In this document: one piece after another, positions 24,102 to 33,534 of the stretch | How positions within the stretch are numbered: the stretch's first letter is position 1 | Layout of the letters: every line of letters begins with the position of its first letter | Assembly: GCA_963653155.1 (NCBI GenBank) | Contig: CAVJWR010000003.1 | Span: 1-59,971, forward strand | DNA length: 59,971 nucleotides | Source of the DNA: UBA1731 sp963653155 | GTDB taxonomy: Bacteria; Verrucomicrobiota; Kiritimatiellia; RFP12; UBA1067 | Direction of reading: 5' to 3' | The notes under the pieces: model-generated | What the model saw: the letters and a program-made list of their open reading frames with translations, nothing else | The model's database searches: none | What the model was told of the DNA's origin: nothing | Made by a program: the position numbers and the translations under genes

Positions 24102-25405
24102 CAATGAAGTGGTTTCTGTACAATGTGCTGTTCTCTGTCGCGTATTGCGCGATGATGCCGTCGTTCCTTCTCAGAATGAAGCGCAGGGGTGGATATCGTG
24201 CGCGTATCGGAGACCGGTTCGCAAGGTATCCGGCGGACGTCTTGGACAAGTTCGCGAAATGCCGGTCTTCAAGGTTGTGCATATGGATACATGCGGTGAG
24301 CGTAGGGGAGGTGCATGTAGCCGGGCAGCTCATGAGGGCCTTGCGGGAGATTGAGCCGGATGTGAGGTTCGTGTTCTCCACCACATCGTCCACAGGCTGG
24401 CGCACAGCCGAGCAGGTTGTGACGGTGGACGATGCGCTGATATACAACCCGCTTGATTTCCCGTGGCTGGTGCACAAGGCTTTTGACCAGGTGCAGCCAC
24501 AGGCCATTATCCTGACGGAAACGGAGATATGGCCGAACTTCATTCGCGAGGCGGCAAGGCGCCGGTTGCCGATATTCCTCGCAAATGCCCGCATATCTGA
24601 CCGCAGTGCACCCCGGTACAAGGCGTTGCGCTGGTTCTTCGGCGAAGTGTTCCGCTGCTTTACGAAAATATATGCGCAAAGCGATGTGGATGCAGAGCGT
24701 CTTGTCGCGGCGGGTGCGGTTCCGTCGTCCATCGAGGTCACAGGGAGCTTCAAGTTCGATGTGGCCAGACGCAACCCTGCGAAAGAGTCGGAAATGCGCT
24801 CGTGGATTGGTGGCGGCAGAATACTTCTTGGCGGAAGCACATGGCCCGGAGAGGATTTGGCCCTGTTGCGCCTGTATCGGAGCCTGCCGCAAGACGTCAG
24901 GCTTGTGATCGCGCCACGGCACTTCGAGAAGGCCGATGCCGTTGAGGCGAATATCTTGAACGATGGCTTTCGCTGCATTCGGCGCTCGCGTGGCGACACG
25001 GACGCTCCGGCGGGTCCTTCGTCTGCCCGGACCCGGACTGTGTATCTTGCGGACACCACCGGTGAATTGATGGGACTGTTCGGGATCGCGTCGGCGGCAT
25101 TTGTCGGAAAGAGCCTTTGTGCACACGGCTCCCAGAACATGATAGAGCCATGCCTCTGCGGAGTGCCGACCGTGGTCGGACCGTTTACGGAGAATTTCCG
25201 CCCGGTCATGAGCGACCTCCTTGCGGCGGAGGCGATAGTGCAGGTCAGGGATGAGGCGGAGATGCGTGATGCTCTGCTCTCGTTCTTTAGCGATTCAGGC
25301 AAAGAGCGGACGAAGGCGCTTGGCGAACGTGCCGAGGCGGCGGTCTGCCGCAGGAGAGGGGCTACGGGGAAATGCGCAAAAGACATTATGTCATTCTTGG
25401 GCTGA
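24098..25405 (+). CDS. waaA: 3-deoxy-D-manno-octulosonic acid (Kdo) transferase
   Basis: A 435-aa GT-B glycosyltransferase (family GT30). The N-terminal membrane-proximal helix FLYNVLFSVAYCAMMPSFLL and GYRARIGDRF are followed by IWIHAVSVGEVHVAG, LTETEIWPNF and, in the C-terminal donor domain, GGSTWPGED and FVGKSLCAHGSQNMIEP. It transfers Kdo from CMP-Kdo to the lipid A precursor at the inner membrane, evidence for an LPS-bearing outer membrane. ATG 24098 overlaps the queE stop, and the 3' end overlaps the next gene by 34 nt. Confidence 0.95.
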   Translation: MTMKWFLYNVLFSVAYCAMMPSFLLRMKRRGGYRARIGDRFARYPADVLDKFAKCRSSRLCIWIHAVSVGEVHVAGQLMRALREIEPDVRFVFSTTSSTGWRTAEQVVTVDDALIYNPLDFPWLVHKAFDQVQPQAIILTETEIWPNFIREAARRRLPIFLANARISDRSAPRYKALRWFFGEVFRCFTKIYAQSDVDAERLVAAGAVPSSIEVTGSFKFDVARRNPAKESEMRSWIGGGRILLGGSTWPGEDLALLRLYRSLPQDVRLVIAPRHFEKADAVEANILNDGFRCIRRSRGDTDAPAGPSSARTRTVYLADTTGELMGLFGIASAAFVGKSLCAHGSQNMIEPCLCGVPTVVGPFTENFRPVMSDLLAAEAIVQVRDEAEMRDALLSFFSDSGKERTKALGERAEAAVCRRRGATGKCAKDIMSFLG

Positions 25406-26673
25406 TTCTTGCATATGCCGTTGCTGGCGTTGTCGCGACGCCAAGGCTTCGCCATTCGTGGTGGTATCTACAGGAGAATGCCAACAGGAGGTTCACGACA
25501 TTCTGCGGACTGTCGGCGGCGAGTGTCGCATTCCCGTGGTGCATACGGTATGGCGTTAATGCATGCCGCAACGTGCGCTCGCGGGGGAGGCCTCCTAAGA
25601 TTGACCACAGGATATTCGCGCTTGCGCTCGGCATTGACCCTGCGGATACGATGATGATTGACGCGAGGGCGATGAACGTCGCAAGGTTCAAGGCTCATCT
25701 CGAAGAGTTCAAGTCTCGCCACGGGGGATATCGGCTTTGGTGCTTTGGACGCTTCACATATTGCCTCACGCCACCGTCAAAGGTCGAGTACGGCAAGATC
25801 ATGGAGCGATTCTCGGATGAAAAGCGCTTCGCGGAATTTGCCGCCTCGCGCATATATTCGCCTGCCGCGCTGTTCGCGTGCTATGTGGGCGACGATGCCG
25901 CCATAGAGCCGGCATTCTCGAAATATCCGGCCTATGGCGCGTTGCGCGGCGGCATTACGTCGCTCCGCATGTTTTTCCGTCCAACCCCGACCGGAGCGCT
26001 GTCGCCGGTAAACGTCTCGCGATTCACGCCATTTGACGTGACATTTCCGGAATGGGTCTCCTGCGGCGATGCGGATGCGGCGATGTTCATGGATTTCGAG
26101 GAACGGTATGGCGTGGTGCAGGAGGCGAGGCGCGAGGCCCTTATAGGCTTCGACTATGCCGATGGCGGAGTGGCTACAAACGCGATCTCCTGCTGGGCAA
26201 AGGCCGCAAAGGCAAATCCCTCCGATCCGCTTCTCGTTGAGCTTGTCGATGCGCTGGATTTCGAGGCCAGATCGTATCTTGCAGTCGGGAACGTGAACGG
26301 GGCATTGAGATGTTATGAGCACCGCATCGAGATGTTTCCGCGTGATGTGGCGGCAATCCACAATTTTGGCGTATGCCTGAAAAAGGCCGGACATCCCGAA
26401 CTCGCCGCAGGCGTGTTCGCCCGCGCGGTGGAGCTGGATCCGCTTCAGGACGAACACAGGCTTGAGCTGATCGACTGTGCGGAGGCGGGCGGACATCCAG
26501 ATATCGCAGTGCGCCAGATAGATGTGATGCTGAAGCGGAATCCCGATGATCTTGAGTTGAAGAAACGGCGTGCCAGGATTCTGGTGCAGTCGTATTTTGA
26601 TGGGCAACGCAAGACTGACGGGAAAAAGGGCGATAACACCCCGTCGCGCTACCTTGAAGGGAGAAGGAAATGA
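25372..26673 (+). CDS. Membrane-anchored TPR-repeat protein of unknown function
   Basis: 433 aa, not recognised as a named family. One N-terminal membrane helix (YVILGLILAYAVAGVVA) is followed by about 230 residues without familiar motifs, then at least three tetratricopeptide-like repeats in the last third (AKAAKANPSDPLLVELVDAL, YEHRIEMFPRDVAAIHNFGV, VFARAVELDPLQDEHRLELI). TPR domains scaffold protein complexes, here probably on the periplasmic face. It overlaps waaA by 34 nt and the lipoprotein gene by 4 nt, so a cell-envelope role is plausible. Confidence 0.65.
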   Translation: MRKRHYVILGLILAYAVAGVVATPRLRHSWWYLQENANRRFTTFCGLSAASVAFPWCIRYGVNACRNVRSRGRPPKIDHRIFALALGIDPADTMMIDARAMNVARFKAHLEEFKSRHGGYRLWCFGRFTYCLTPPSKVEYGKIMERFSDEKRFAEFAASRIYSPAALFACYVGDDAAIEPAFSKYPAYGALRGGITSLRMFFRPTPTGALSPVNVSRFTPFDVTFPEWVSCGDADAAMFMDFEERYGVVQEARREALIGFDYADGGVATNAISCWAKAAKANPSDPLLVELVDALDFEARSYLAVGNVNGALRCYEHRIEMFPRDVAAIHNFGVCLKKAGHPELAAGVFARAVELDPLQDEHRLELIDCAEAGGHPDIAVRQIDVMLKRNPDDLELKKRRARILVQSYFDGQRKTDGKKGDNTPSRYLEGRRK

Positions 26674-27374
26674 TGAAGAGTAAGATGAAGTCCGCCATGG
26701 CCAGCGCGGCCTTGTTGACGTGCCTTTCCGGGTGCTTCACCCTGAAGGAGACCCCATACCCGCAGACGGCGGCGATCTCGGTTCCGGAGGGCAAGAACCT
26801 TTCCGTGCAGCTTAGGGGCTTCAAGGCTTTGATGACGGAGTATGCGTCGGTGTACGGATACGACACCGTATGGGTGGAGGGGCGTCCGTATGGGCGTTAT
26901 GGGTGGAGACCCGGATACTACCAGACGGTAATGTCGACCACCTATGTGCCGCAGGTCATGGAGACGGACATATTCGCCATGCGGGCAAAGACTCTCGCAG
27001 AATCGTCAGGATTCATAACCATGGCGGAGCGTCCCGACTACATTGTCGAGACGACCTTCAGCGGCCCGTTCATCAGCAGCGATGAATCCAGCGTTAGGGC
27101 GCTATGGCTGGTGCTGTCGCTCTTTTCGGCGGACTACATGACCCACACGTGGTCAGCCAAGCTGAAGATATACGACAACTCCACCGGAAAGCTTGTATTC
27201 CACAGTGACTACTCCCAGAGGTACGAAGTCACAGTGTGGGGGCCGATCCCGTTTTTCAGCCCGGCAGGCTCTTCGAAGAATACGTTCAATGCCATCCAAA
27301 GCTGGTGCCTTACGGCCTTGACCGACAAGGTCATGTCCGAAGCGGCGGCATTCCTGGTGCCGAAGGCCAAATAG
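26670..27374 (+). CDS. Lipoprotein of unknown function
   Basis: 234 aa. The N-terminus MKSAMASAALLTCLSGC is a lipoprotein signal ending in the lipobox LSGC, so an outer- or inner-membrane lipoprotein is expected. The body has a Tyr-rich stretch (VWVEGRPYGRYGWRPGYY) and a beta-rich C-terminal half (WSAKLKIYDNSTGKLVFHSD), a layout seen in several envelope lipoprotein families; no named family is claimed. ATG 26670 overlaps the upstream stop. Last gene of the ybgC-to-lipoprotein run. Confidence 0.65.
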   Translation: MMKSKMKSAMASAALLTCLSGCFTLKETPYPQTAAISVPEGKNLSVQLRGFKALMTEYASVYGYDTVWVEGRPYGRYGWRPGYYQTVMSTTYVPQVMETDIFAMRAKTLAESSGFITMAERPDYIVETTFSGPFISSDESSVRALWLVLSLFSADYMTHTWSAKLKIYDNSTGKLVFHSDYSQRYEVTVWGPIPFFSPAGSSKNTFNAIQSWCLTALTDKVMSEAAAFLVPKAK

Positions 27375-27389
27375 GATGACGCGTCCCGT

Positions 27390-27400
27390 TGTGGTATAAT
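27390..27400 (+). promoter_or_regulatory. Extended -10 promoter of the amidohydrolase gene
   Basis: Third exact copy of TGTGGTATAAT. The leader to ATG 27435 is about 28 nt, lacks a Shine-Dalgarno and holds a three-codon ORF (27423-27434, Met-Ser-Val-stop) that ends directly before the gene's ATG. Confidence 0.7.
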
Positions 27401-27434
27401 CCCATGCGATTGCCTAACAGAAATGAGTGTTTAA

Positions 27435-28268
27435 ATGAGTGAGGTTATTGATTTCCATACGCACAACTTCCCGGATGCCTTGGCGCCGAGGGCGATAGAG
27501 TCCATGGTGAAGAAACTGAGGGGCAGTCTTGTGCCGGTTGGCGACGGGACTGTCGCGATGCAGCTCCGGGACATGGCTGCGTCCGGCGTAGACAAGGCCG
27601 TGGTGTGTCCAGTGGCCACAAAGCCAACCCAGTTTCAGGTAATTCTTGACAGGGCAAAGGCCGTGCGGGACGGCGAATTCGGCGCAGAGGCGGCAAATCG
27701 TCTCGTGCAGCTCTGCTCCGTGCATCCGGCGGATCCGGACTTCGAAGGGCACATAAGGCAAGTCGCCGCCGCCGGCTTCAAGGGCGTGAAGGTGCATCCG
27801 TACTACCAGGGGTTCGCCCTTGACGATCCGAAGGTCGTCCCATATTTCAAGGCAATACGCGATGCCGGGCTTTTCGTGATAGCGCACTGCGGAATTGACC
27901 TTGGATTCGTGGAATCCCCCATGACGTGCGGCCCCATGCAGATTGCCGCCCTGCTGAAGGCCGTGCCGGGGCTGACGTTCGTGGCGGCGCACCTTGGCGG
28001 ATGCGGCGGCAATCCGCCGCACGCCACCGATGCCCTGCTTGAGTTCGAGAACTGCTTCCTCGACACTGCGGTCGTAAGCGTATGCGACGACGATGCCGAG
28101 TGCCGGCGCGTGATGTCGGAGTGGCCTGTAAGACGTTTGCTGTTCGCCACAGACTACTTTTGGCGGGACGAAAGGTTCATTGCCGACTGGGTTAGGCAAT
28201 GCCGTCCCGATCCGGCGGAACAGGAACTGATTTTTTCGGAGAATGCGCGTCGGTTGCTTGGCTTGTGA
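27435..28268 (+). CDS. Metal-dependent amidohydrolase (Amidohydrolase_2, COG2159-like)
   Basis: A 277-aa TIM-barrel hydrolase. Metal-binding landmarks: DFHTHNF at the N-terminus (H8, H10), KGVKVHPYYQG, VIAHCGIDLGF, FVAAHLGG and LLFATDYFW near the C-terminus, in the order expected of this superfamily. Members decarboxylate or hydrolyse small carboxylates and lactones; the substrate is unknown. Translation may depend on re-initiation after the minimal upstream ORF, because no ribosome-binding site precedes ATG 27435. fhs follows closely. Confidence 0.82.
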   Translation: MSEVIDFHTHNFPDALAPRAIESMVKKLRGSLVPVGDGTVAMQLRDMAASGVDKAVVCPVATKPTQFQVILDRAKAVRDGEFGAEAANRLVQLCSVHPADPDFEGHIRQVAAAGFKGVKVHPYYQGFALDDPKVVPYFKAIRDAGLFVIAHCGIDLGFVESPMTCGPMQIAALLKAVPGLTFVAAHLGGCGGNPPHATDALLEFENCFLDTAVVSVCDDDAECRRVMSEWPVRRLLFATDYFWRDERFIADWVRQCRPDPAEQELIFSENARRLLGL

Positions 28269-28304
28269 TTGGCCAGCGGCGATGGTTGAATGGAGAAGTA
28301 TCGC

Positions 28305-30071
28305 ATGGAGAGACTTGATCCGGTTAAGATGAAGGACTGGCAGCTTGCCGAGATTGCGGAGAAATCGCTTCGCACTGCGAAATCGCTGGCGGACGAGCTT
28401 GGTCTCGCCGATGACGAGTGGGAGCCTTATGGACGCTTTCTGGCGAAGATCGACGCATCCAAGGTGCTCCGTCGGCTTGGCGGCAAGAAACGCGCCAAAT
28501 ACATAGATGTCACGGCGATAACCCCGACAGCGCTCGGGGAGGGCAAGACTACCACTACGCTCGGACTGGTCGAAGGGCTCGGAAAATTGGGGCGCAAGGT
28601 TGTGGGTTGCGTAAGGCAGCCGTCAGGCGGGCCTACCTTCAACATAAAGGGATCTGCGGCCGGAGGTGGTCTCGCTCAGGTGATCCCGCTGGCGAAGCTC
28701 TCGCTTGGCCTCACCGGCGATATCGATGCGATAACGAACGCGAACAACCTTGCGATGGTTGCGCTCAATGCGAGAATGCAGCACGAACGCAACCATGATG
28801 ACGCATGGCTTGCGGAGCGTGGACTGAAGCGGCTGGACATCGATCCAGACCGCGTACAGCTCCGATGGGCGATAGACTTCTGCGCACAGGGGCTGCGCAA
28901 CATAGAGATCGGCTTTGGCGGGAAGCTTGACGGATTCAACATGAAGTCGGGATTCTACATAACGGTTGCATCCGAGGTGATGGCAATCCTCGCGATGGCG
29001 TCCGATCTCGCTGACCTGCGCCGCCGGCTCGCGAAGATCGTGGTGGCGTACTCCAAGTCAGGTGCTCCAGTCACCACTGCGGATCTGGAGGTGGATGGCG
29101 CGATGTGCGCATTGCTTGTGGAGGCGATAAAGCCAACATTGATGCAGTCGATGGAAGGTCAGCCGATGCTCGTGCATGCGGGACCTTTCGCGAACATCGC
29201 AATCGGGCAGAACTCCGTGGTGGCTGATAGGCTCGCGTGCGCACTCGGCGACTATGTGGTCACGGAGAGCGGGTTTGCCTCTGACATGGGGTATGAAAAG
29301 TTCTGGAACATAAAGTGCCGCTGCTCCGGATTGAAGCCGGATGCCGTTGTGCTTGTGGCCACGGTCCGCGCGTTGAAGGCCCATGGCGGCGCCCCTGCAG
29401 TCAAGGCTGGACTTCCCATTGATCCCGTATACTCTACCGAAAATCTTGAGCTTCTTGAGAAGGGGTGCGACAACCTGCTCGCCCATATCGACATAATCCG
29501 CCGGTCTGGGATACGTCCTGTAGTGTGCCTCAATGCGTTCTACACTGATACGGAGCGGGAACGCGATCTGGTTCGGCGCGTTGTCGAGAAGACCGGTGCG
29601 CGTTTCGCCGTTTCAGACCACTGGCTCAAGGGCGGGGCCGGAGCGCTGGATCTTGCGCAGGCCGTCATAGACGCGTGCGACGAGCCGAACGACTTCGCCT
29701 ACCTGTGCGATTTGTCCGAACCGCTGAAGGATCGCATAGAGAAACAGGTGCGCGAGGTGTATGGTGGCGATGGCGTGGACTTTGAACCGATGGCCATCGA
29801 GAAGCTTGAAAAGCTACAGGCAGATCCGGAGACGGCATGTTTGCCGGTGTGCGTCGCGAAGACGCAGTATTCGCTGTCCCACGACCCTAATCTCCATGGC
29901 CGTCCGAAGGGATGGCGCATGCCGGTTCGCGATGTCCTGATATACAAGGGCGCGGGGCTTGTCGTTCCGGTTGCGGGGGAGATAAAGCTGATGCCAGGCA
30001 CTTCTGCCTCCCCTGCATATCGGCGCATCGATGTCGATGTCGCCACAGGACATGTGCATGGCCTTTTTTGA
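28305..30071 (+). CDS. fhs: Formate-tetrahydrofolate ligase
   Basis: A 588-aa enzyme that makes 10-formyl-tetrahydrofolate from formate, THF and ATP, feeding purine and one-carbon pathways or the Wood-Ljungdahl methyl branch. P-loop TPTALGEGKTTTTLG, then VRQPSGGPTFNIKGSAAGGG, DIDAITNANNL and DGFNMKSGFYITVASEVMA are family signatures. It is a little longer than the usual 555 aa because of small insertions. ATG 28305 is favoured over ATG 28290 because GGAGAAG (28292-28298) lies 6 nt before it. folD and metF are not in view, so acetogenesis cannot be inferred. Confidence 0.96.
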   Translation: MERLDPVKMKDWQLAEIAEKSLRTAKSLADELGLADDEWEPYGRFLAKIDASKVLRRLGGKKRAKYIDVTAITPTALGEGKTTTTLGLVEGLGKLGRKVVGCVRQPSGGPTFNIKGSAAGGGLAQVIPLAKLSLGLTGDIDAITNANNLAMVALNARMQHERNHDDAWLAERGLKRLDIDPDRVQLRWAIDFCAQGLRNIEIGFGGKLDGFNMKSGFYITVASEVMAILAMASDLADLRRRLAKIVVAYSKSGAPVTTADLEVDGAMCALLVEAIKPTLMQSMEGQPMLVHAGPFANIAIGQNSVVADRLACALGDYVVTESGFASDMGYEKFWNIKCRCSGLKPDAVVLVATVRALKAHGGAPAVKAGLPIDPVYSTENLELLEKGCDNLLAHIDIIRRSGIRPVVCLNAFYTDTERERDLVRRVVEKTGARFAVSDHWLKGGAGALDLAQAVIDACDEPNDFAYLCDLSEPLKDRIEKQVREVYGGDGVDFEPMAIEKLEKLQADPETACLPVCVAKTQYSLSHDPNLHGRPKGWRMPVRDVLIYKGAGLVVPVAGEIKLMPGTSASPAYRRIDVDVATGHVHGLF

Positions 30072-30099
30072 TTTGAAGGCACTGGGGGCTTATCGTCAG

Positions 30100-31317
30100 A
30101 TGAACAGCGTGTTTCTGAAAAAAGGTCGCGAACGGTCTGTTGAGCGCAGGCATCCATGGGTGTTCTCCGGGGCCATTGAGCGCACGGAGGGCGCGATGGC
30201 CCTCGGCGAGACGGTGGCGGTTCTCAATTCTGCTGGGCAGGTGCTCGGATACGGCAGTTGGTCTCCTGCCAGCCAGATAAGGGTGCGGATGATCACGTTC
30301 GGTGCCGACAGGTTGCCGGATGACGCATTCATCATGGATGCGGTGGACGCGGCGATAATGCGCAGAGCCGTGTACGGCGGCACATCGTCCCCATTGGAGG
30401 AAAGGCATCGCGGCGTACGCCTTGTGCATGGCGAATCTGATGGATTGCCGGGAGTGGTGGTCGATTCATATGATGGCTGGTGCGTTGTGCAGCTCGCAAG
30501 CGCCGGGGCGGAGCATTTCAGGCGAGCCATCGTGGATGCCCTCATGGCGCATGGGGCAAAGGGCGTGTTCAACCGCAGCGATGTGGATTCCAGAAAGCGG
30601 GAAGGGCTTCCGTTGGAGGGGACGGTCGGAGTGCTTGCCGGCGAAGAGCCGCCAGACCTCATCGAGATACATGAGGGCGCAATCCGGTATCTCGTGGATG
30701 TGCGGAAGGGGCACAAGACGGGCTTCTACCTCGATCAGCGCGAGGCACGTGCCCAGATCGGCGAATTGGCCAGGGGACGTGAGGTTCTGAACTGCTTTTC
30801 CTACACTGGCGGGTTCGGCCTTGCGTGTGCGGCCGGCGGAGCCGCGAGCGTCGTGAATCTCGACCTTTCCCAGCAGGCGCTGGACATCGCGAAGAGGAAT
30901 TTCGGCCTTCTGTTCTCATGCGGGAATGTTCCGCAGTGTCCCGTAGAGTTCCTGTGCGCGGACGTGTTTAGGCAATTGCGCAAGTATCGCGACGAGCGCA
31001 GGCAGTTCGACATGATCGTCCTTGACCCGCCAAAGTTCGCCGACACGAAGGCCCAGCTCATGCGTGCGGCACGCGGATACAAGGACATAAACCTGCTGGC
31101 GATGAAACTGTTGCGTCCGGGCGGGACGCTTGCCACATTCTCGTGCTCCGGGGCGATGTCCCCCGAACTCTTCGAGACCGTTTGCAGGGAGGCGGCGACT
31201 GACGCCAACAGGGGCTTTCAGGTGATAGCCCATACGAGACAGGCGTCGGATCATCCGGTCGCGCTCTCGTTCCCTGAGGGGGCTTACCTCAAGGGACTGG
31301 TTTTGCGTGCCATGTGA
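30100..31317 (+). CDS. RlmI-like class I SAM-dependent rRNA (cytosine-C5) methyltransferase
   Basis: 405 aa. An N-terminal PUA-like domain (LKKGRERSVERRHPWVFSGAI) precedes a linker with HGESDGLPGVVVDSY and a Rossmann methyltransferase domain: LNCFSYTGGFGLACAAGGA (SAM site), VLDPPKFA (substrate motif) and FSCSG, whose Cys is the expected catalytic nucleophile. This is the RlmI (23S rRNA m5C1962) family layout. The frame stays open to 30031, inside fhs; ATG 30100 fits the family N-terminus best, though its ribosome-binding site is weak. Confidence 0.9.
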   Translation: MNSVFLKKGRERSVERRHPWVFSGAIERTEGAMALGETVAVLNSAGQVLGYGSWSPASQIRVRMITFGADRLPDDAFIMDAVDAAIMRRAVYGGTSSPLEERHRGVRLVHGESDGLPGVVVDSYDGWCVVQLASAGAEHFRRAIVDALMAHGAKGVFNRSDVDSRKREGLPLEGTVGVLAGEEPPDLIEIHEGAIRYLVDVRKGHKTGFYLDQREARAQIGELARGREVLNCFSYTGGFGLACAAGGAASVVNLDLSQQALDIAKRNFGLLFSCGNVPQCPVEFLCADVFRQLRKYRDERRQFDMIVLDPPKFADTKAQLMRAARGYKDINLLAMKLLRPGGTLATFSCSGAMSPELFETVCREAATDANRGFQVIAHTRQASDHPVALSFPEGAYLKGLVLRAM

Positions 31318-31371
31318 CGGGGGCGCATGGAATTGTTCAATTTCAGATACACAAGACAAAAGGAGTAGGCG

Positions 31372-32397
31372 ATGAAGAAACTTAACGTGGCGATCGTAGG
31401 ACTCGGATTCATGGGACGTACCCACTATGGCGTGTGGCGCAAGCTCAAGAATGCGCGTGTCGCGTGCGTATGCGATTCCAACCTTGCGCAGATAACGGCC
31501 AAGACCAAGGGCAACCTTGATGTCGCAGACAATTCCGAATTGCCGAAGACGGTAAAGGTCTACGACAATTTCGACGACATGCTTGCGGCGGAGAGCCTTG
31601 ATGTCGTAGACATAACGCTGCCGACTCCGCTCCATGCCCCTATGGCCATCAAAGCACTTGACTGCGGCCTGAATGTCCTTTGCGAGAAGCCGATGGCAGT
31701 GGACGCCAAGACCTGCGACCGCATGGTTGCCGCAGAGAAAAAGTCCAAGGGCAAGCTGATGGTGGCGCAGTGTGTGCGCTATTGGCCAGAGTACCTGGTG
31801 CTTAAGGAGTATGTGGATTCGGGGAAGTTTGGGCGCGTGATCGCGGCGGACTTCACCCGCTTTTCGCCTGCGCCCGTATGGAACCGTGGAGGGAAATGCT
31901 GGTTTCTCGACGAAAGCAAGTCTGGCGGGGTCGCCCTCGACATGCACCTCCACGATACGGATGAGATACACCACCTGTTCGGCATGCCCGGCAGCGTCAC
32001 ATCGAAGGTACATCTCCACAAGGATGGCTGGACGGATTTCATCGCAACCACATACGGGTATGAGGACAAGGTGGTCACGTCATCTTCAAGCTGGGCCATG
32101 TCGCCGAGCTTCGTCTGGGAGTCAGGGTTCAGGGTTGTCTTCGAGAAGGCGGTCGTCGTGGCCAATTCCCACTCCGCCACCCCGTTTGTCGTCTATCCGG
32201 AGAAAGGCAAGCCATATTCGCCGAAAGTGCCGAAGGCATCCGGGTACGAGACGGAGATAAGGACGTTCGCCGCATGGGTTTGCGGAGACGAAAGTGCGGA
32301 GCCGGTAAGGGCGAAAAGTGCGCGGGATTCCGTCTCGATCGTCGATGCGGAGCGCAAAAGCGCACGGATCGGCAAGACAGTGCGCATTGTTTCGTGA
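31372..32397 (+). CDS. Cytoplasmic Gfo/Idh/MocA family oxidoreductase
   Basis: A 341-aa NAD(P)-dependent sugar or inositol dehydrogenase family member. Rossmann motif VAIVGLGFMGRTH at the start, the classical EKP loop intact (LCEKPMAVD), then the C-terminal alpha/beta domain with GGVALDMHLHDTDEIHHLFG, where the His residues are typical active-site positions. No signal peptide, unlike the Tat-exported paralogue at 5640. A strong Shine-Dalgarno, AAAGGAG, ends about 8 nt before ATG 31372. The substrate is unknown. Confidence 0.9.
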   Translation: MKKLNVAIVGLGFMGRTHYGVWRKLKNARVACVCDSNLAQITAKTKGNLDVADNSELPKTVKVYDNFDDMLAAESLDVVDITLPTPLHAPMAIKALDCGLNVLCEKPMAVDAKTCDRMVAAEKKSKGKLMVAQCVRYWPEYLVLKEYVDSGKFGRVIAADFTRFSPAPVWNRGGKCWFLDESKSGGVALDMHLHDTDEIHHLFGMPGSVTSKVHLHKDGWTDFIATTYGYEDKVVTSSSSWAMSPSFVWESGFRVVFEKAVVVANSHSATPFVVYPEKGKPYSPKVPKASGYETEIRTFAAWVCGDESAEPVRAKSARDSVSIVDAERKSARIGKTVRIVS

Positions 32398-32403
32398 TAT
32401 AAT
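32398..32403 (+). promoter_or_regulatory. -10 box of lptG, 8 nt before ATG
   Basis: TATAAT begins directly after the upstream stop codon and is followed by 8 nt and the ATG. A loose -35-like AAGACA lies 18 nt upstream. Same geometry as tsaB, ybgC and the gene at 42504. Confidence 0.6.
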
Positions 32404-32411
32404 ACGCCCCC

Positions 32412-33509
32412 ATGCGAATATTGTTTCGATATGTTTTCCGCGAGTTCTGTGTGCCGTTGGCTTATTGTCTCACGGGATTCCTGTCGATATACGTGCTGTT
32501 CGAGCTTTTTGGCGTATTCAACCGCATCATGGAGGCCAAGCCCGGCTGGTCGGTTATCGTGACCTACTTCGCCGGGTATCTTTCGCCATACTTCGAGTGG
32601 CTTGCGCCGGCTTGCCTGATGCTTGCGGCCCTTTACACCATGTGGAGCTTCTGCCGCCATTCCGAGCTAATAGCGATGCGCGCGAGCGGAGTGGGCTTTT
32701 TCGCGATCGTCAGGCCGATGCTTGTGGTCGCCGCCCTCATGGCGGCCGTCGTCGCATGGGTAAACGAATCGTTTGCTCCGCGCTACGCGCAATGGGCGAA
32801 GCAGTTTAGGGCCGCGCACTTCGATTCAGAACAGATGCAGGTCGAGGACAATATCGTATACCACAACGTAAATGCCTTTCGGACCTGGAACGTGGGGGCG
32901 GTCATGAACCCGGAGGCCACGGCGCTGGAGGAGGTGTCGATCAGCGAGGATTGGCCGGAGGGCGGACGCAGGCGCACGATAAAGGCGGCGAGGGCGGAAT
33001 ATCTCGATGGGGAGTGGTGGCTATTCCGGCCAGTGTCGTTCCACTTCAGCAAGACGGGCGAGGATATCCCGTCGCCGACTCCGGCTCTTGACGAGATCGA
33101 TTTCCGCGCTTTCCCGGATTTCGACGAGAAACCATGCGACTTCATCATACAGAACAAGGATCCGGCATACTACTCTACAAGTGACCGACTTCGTTTCCTG
33201 TCTACGCATCCGAACATGTCGGCGAAGTTCCGCAGGGAGATGGAGTACGACATGTGGGCTCAGATAATGGCTCCGTTCGCGTGCATCGTGATAACCCTTT
33301 TCGCGATTCCCGCAGGAGTCGCCACTGGGCGGCAGTCCGTGTTCAGGGGCATATTGGGCGCCCTTGTGATGTTCTTCGCCTTCTATGCGCTTACGATTGG
33401 ATGCCTTGTTCTGGCCAGACTCGGATTTATGCCGGCGATCATTGCGGCATTGTTGCCTGATGTGGTGTTTCTGGGAATAGGCTCGTATTTGTTCTATCGC
33501 CAGAGGTGA
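32412..33509 (+). CDS. lptG: LptF/LptG-family LPS export permease
   Basis: A 365-aa YjgP/YjgQ-type membrane protein: three N-terminal helices (FCVPLAYCLTGFLSIYVLFE; CLMLAALYTMWSF; PMLVVAALMAAVVAWVNE), a periplasmic beta-jellyroll region (about residues 125-270) and three C-terminal helices (IMAPFACIVITLFAIPAGVA onward). With LptB it extracts LPS from the inner membrane. The motif WLAPACLMLAALYTMWSF with SELIAMRASG is the family coupling region. Only one of the expected LptF/LptG pair is here; whether this is F or G is uncertain. waaA in the same window supports LPS synthesis. Confidence 0.88.
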   Translation: MRILFRYVFREFCVPLAYCLTGFLSIYVLFELFGVFNRIMEAKPGWSVIVTYFAGYLSPYFEWLAPACLMLAALYTMWSFCRHSELIAMRASGVGFFAIVRPMLVVAALMAAVVAWVNESFAPRYAQWAKQFRAAHFDSEQMQVEDNIVYHNVNAFRTWNVGAVMNPEATALEEVSISEDWPEGGRRRTIKAARAEYLDGEWWLFRPVSFHFSKTGEDIPSPTPALDEIDFRAFPDFDEKPCDFIIQNKDPAYYSTSDRLRFLSTHPNMSAKFRREMEYDMWAQIMAPFACIVITLFAIPAGVATGRQSVFRGILGALVMFFAFYALTIGCLVLARLGFMPAIIAALLPDVVFLGIGSYLFYRQR

Positions 33510-33534
33510 TAATTAAATGGAGAGGTGTTAGCCA

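Noticed and set aside
30058..30099. Earlier starts for the RlmI-like gene and a possible promoter TTGATT-N17-TATCGT
   Set aside because: The added residues do not resemble the family, and the -10 would lie only 3 nt before ATG 30100, placing the transcript start inside the gene.
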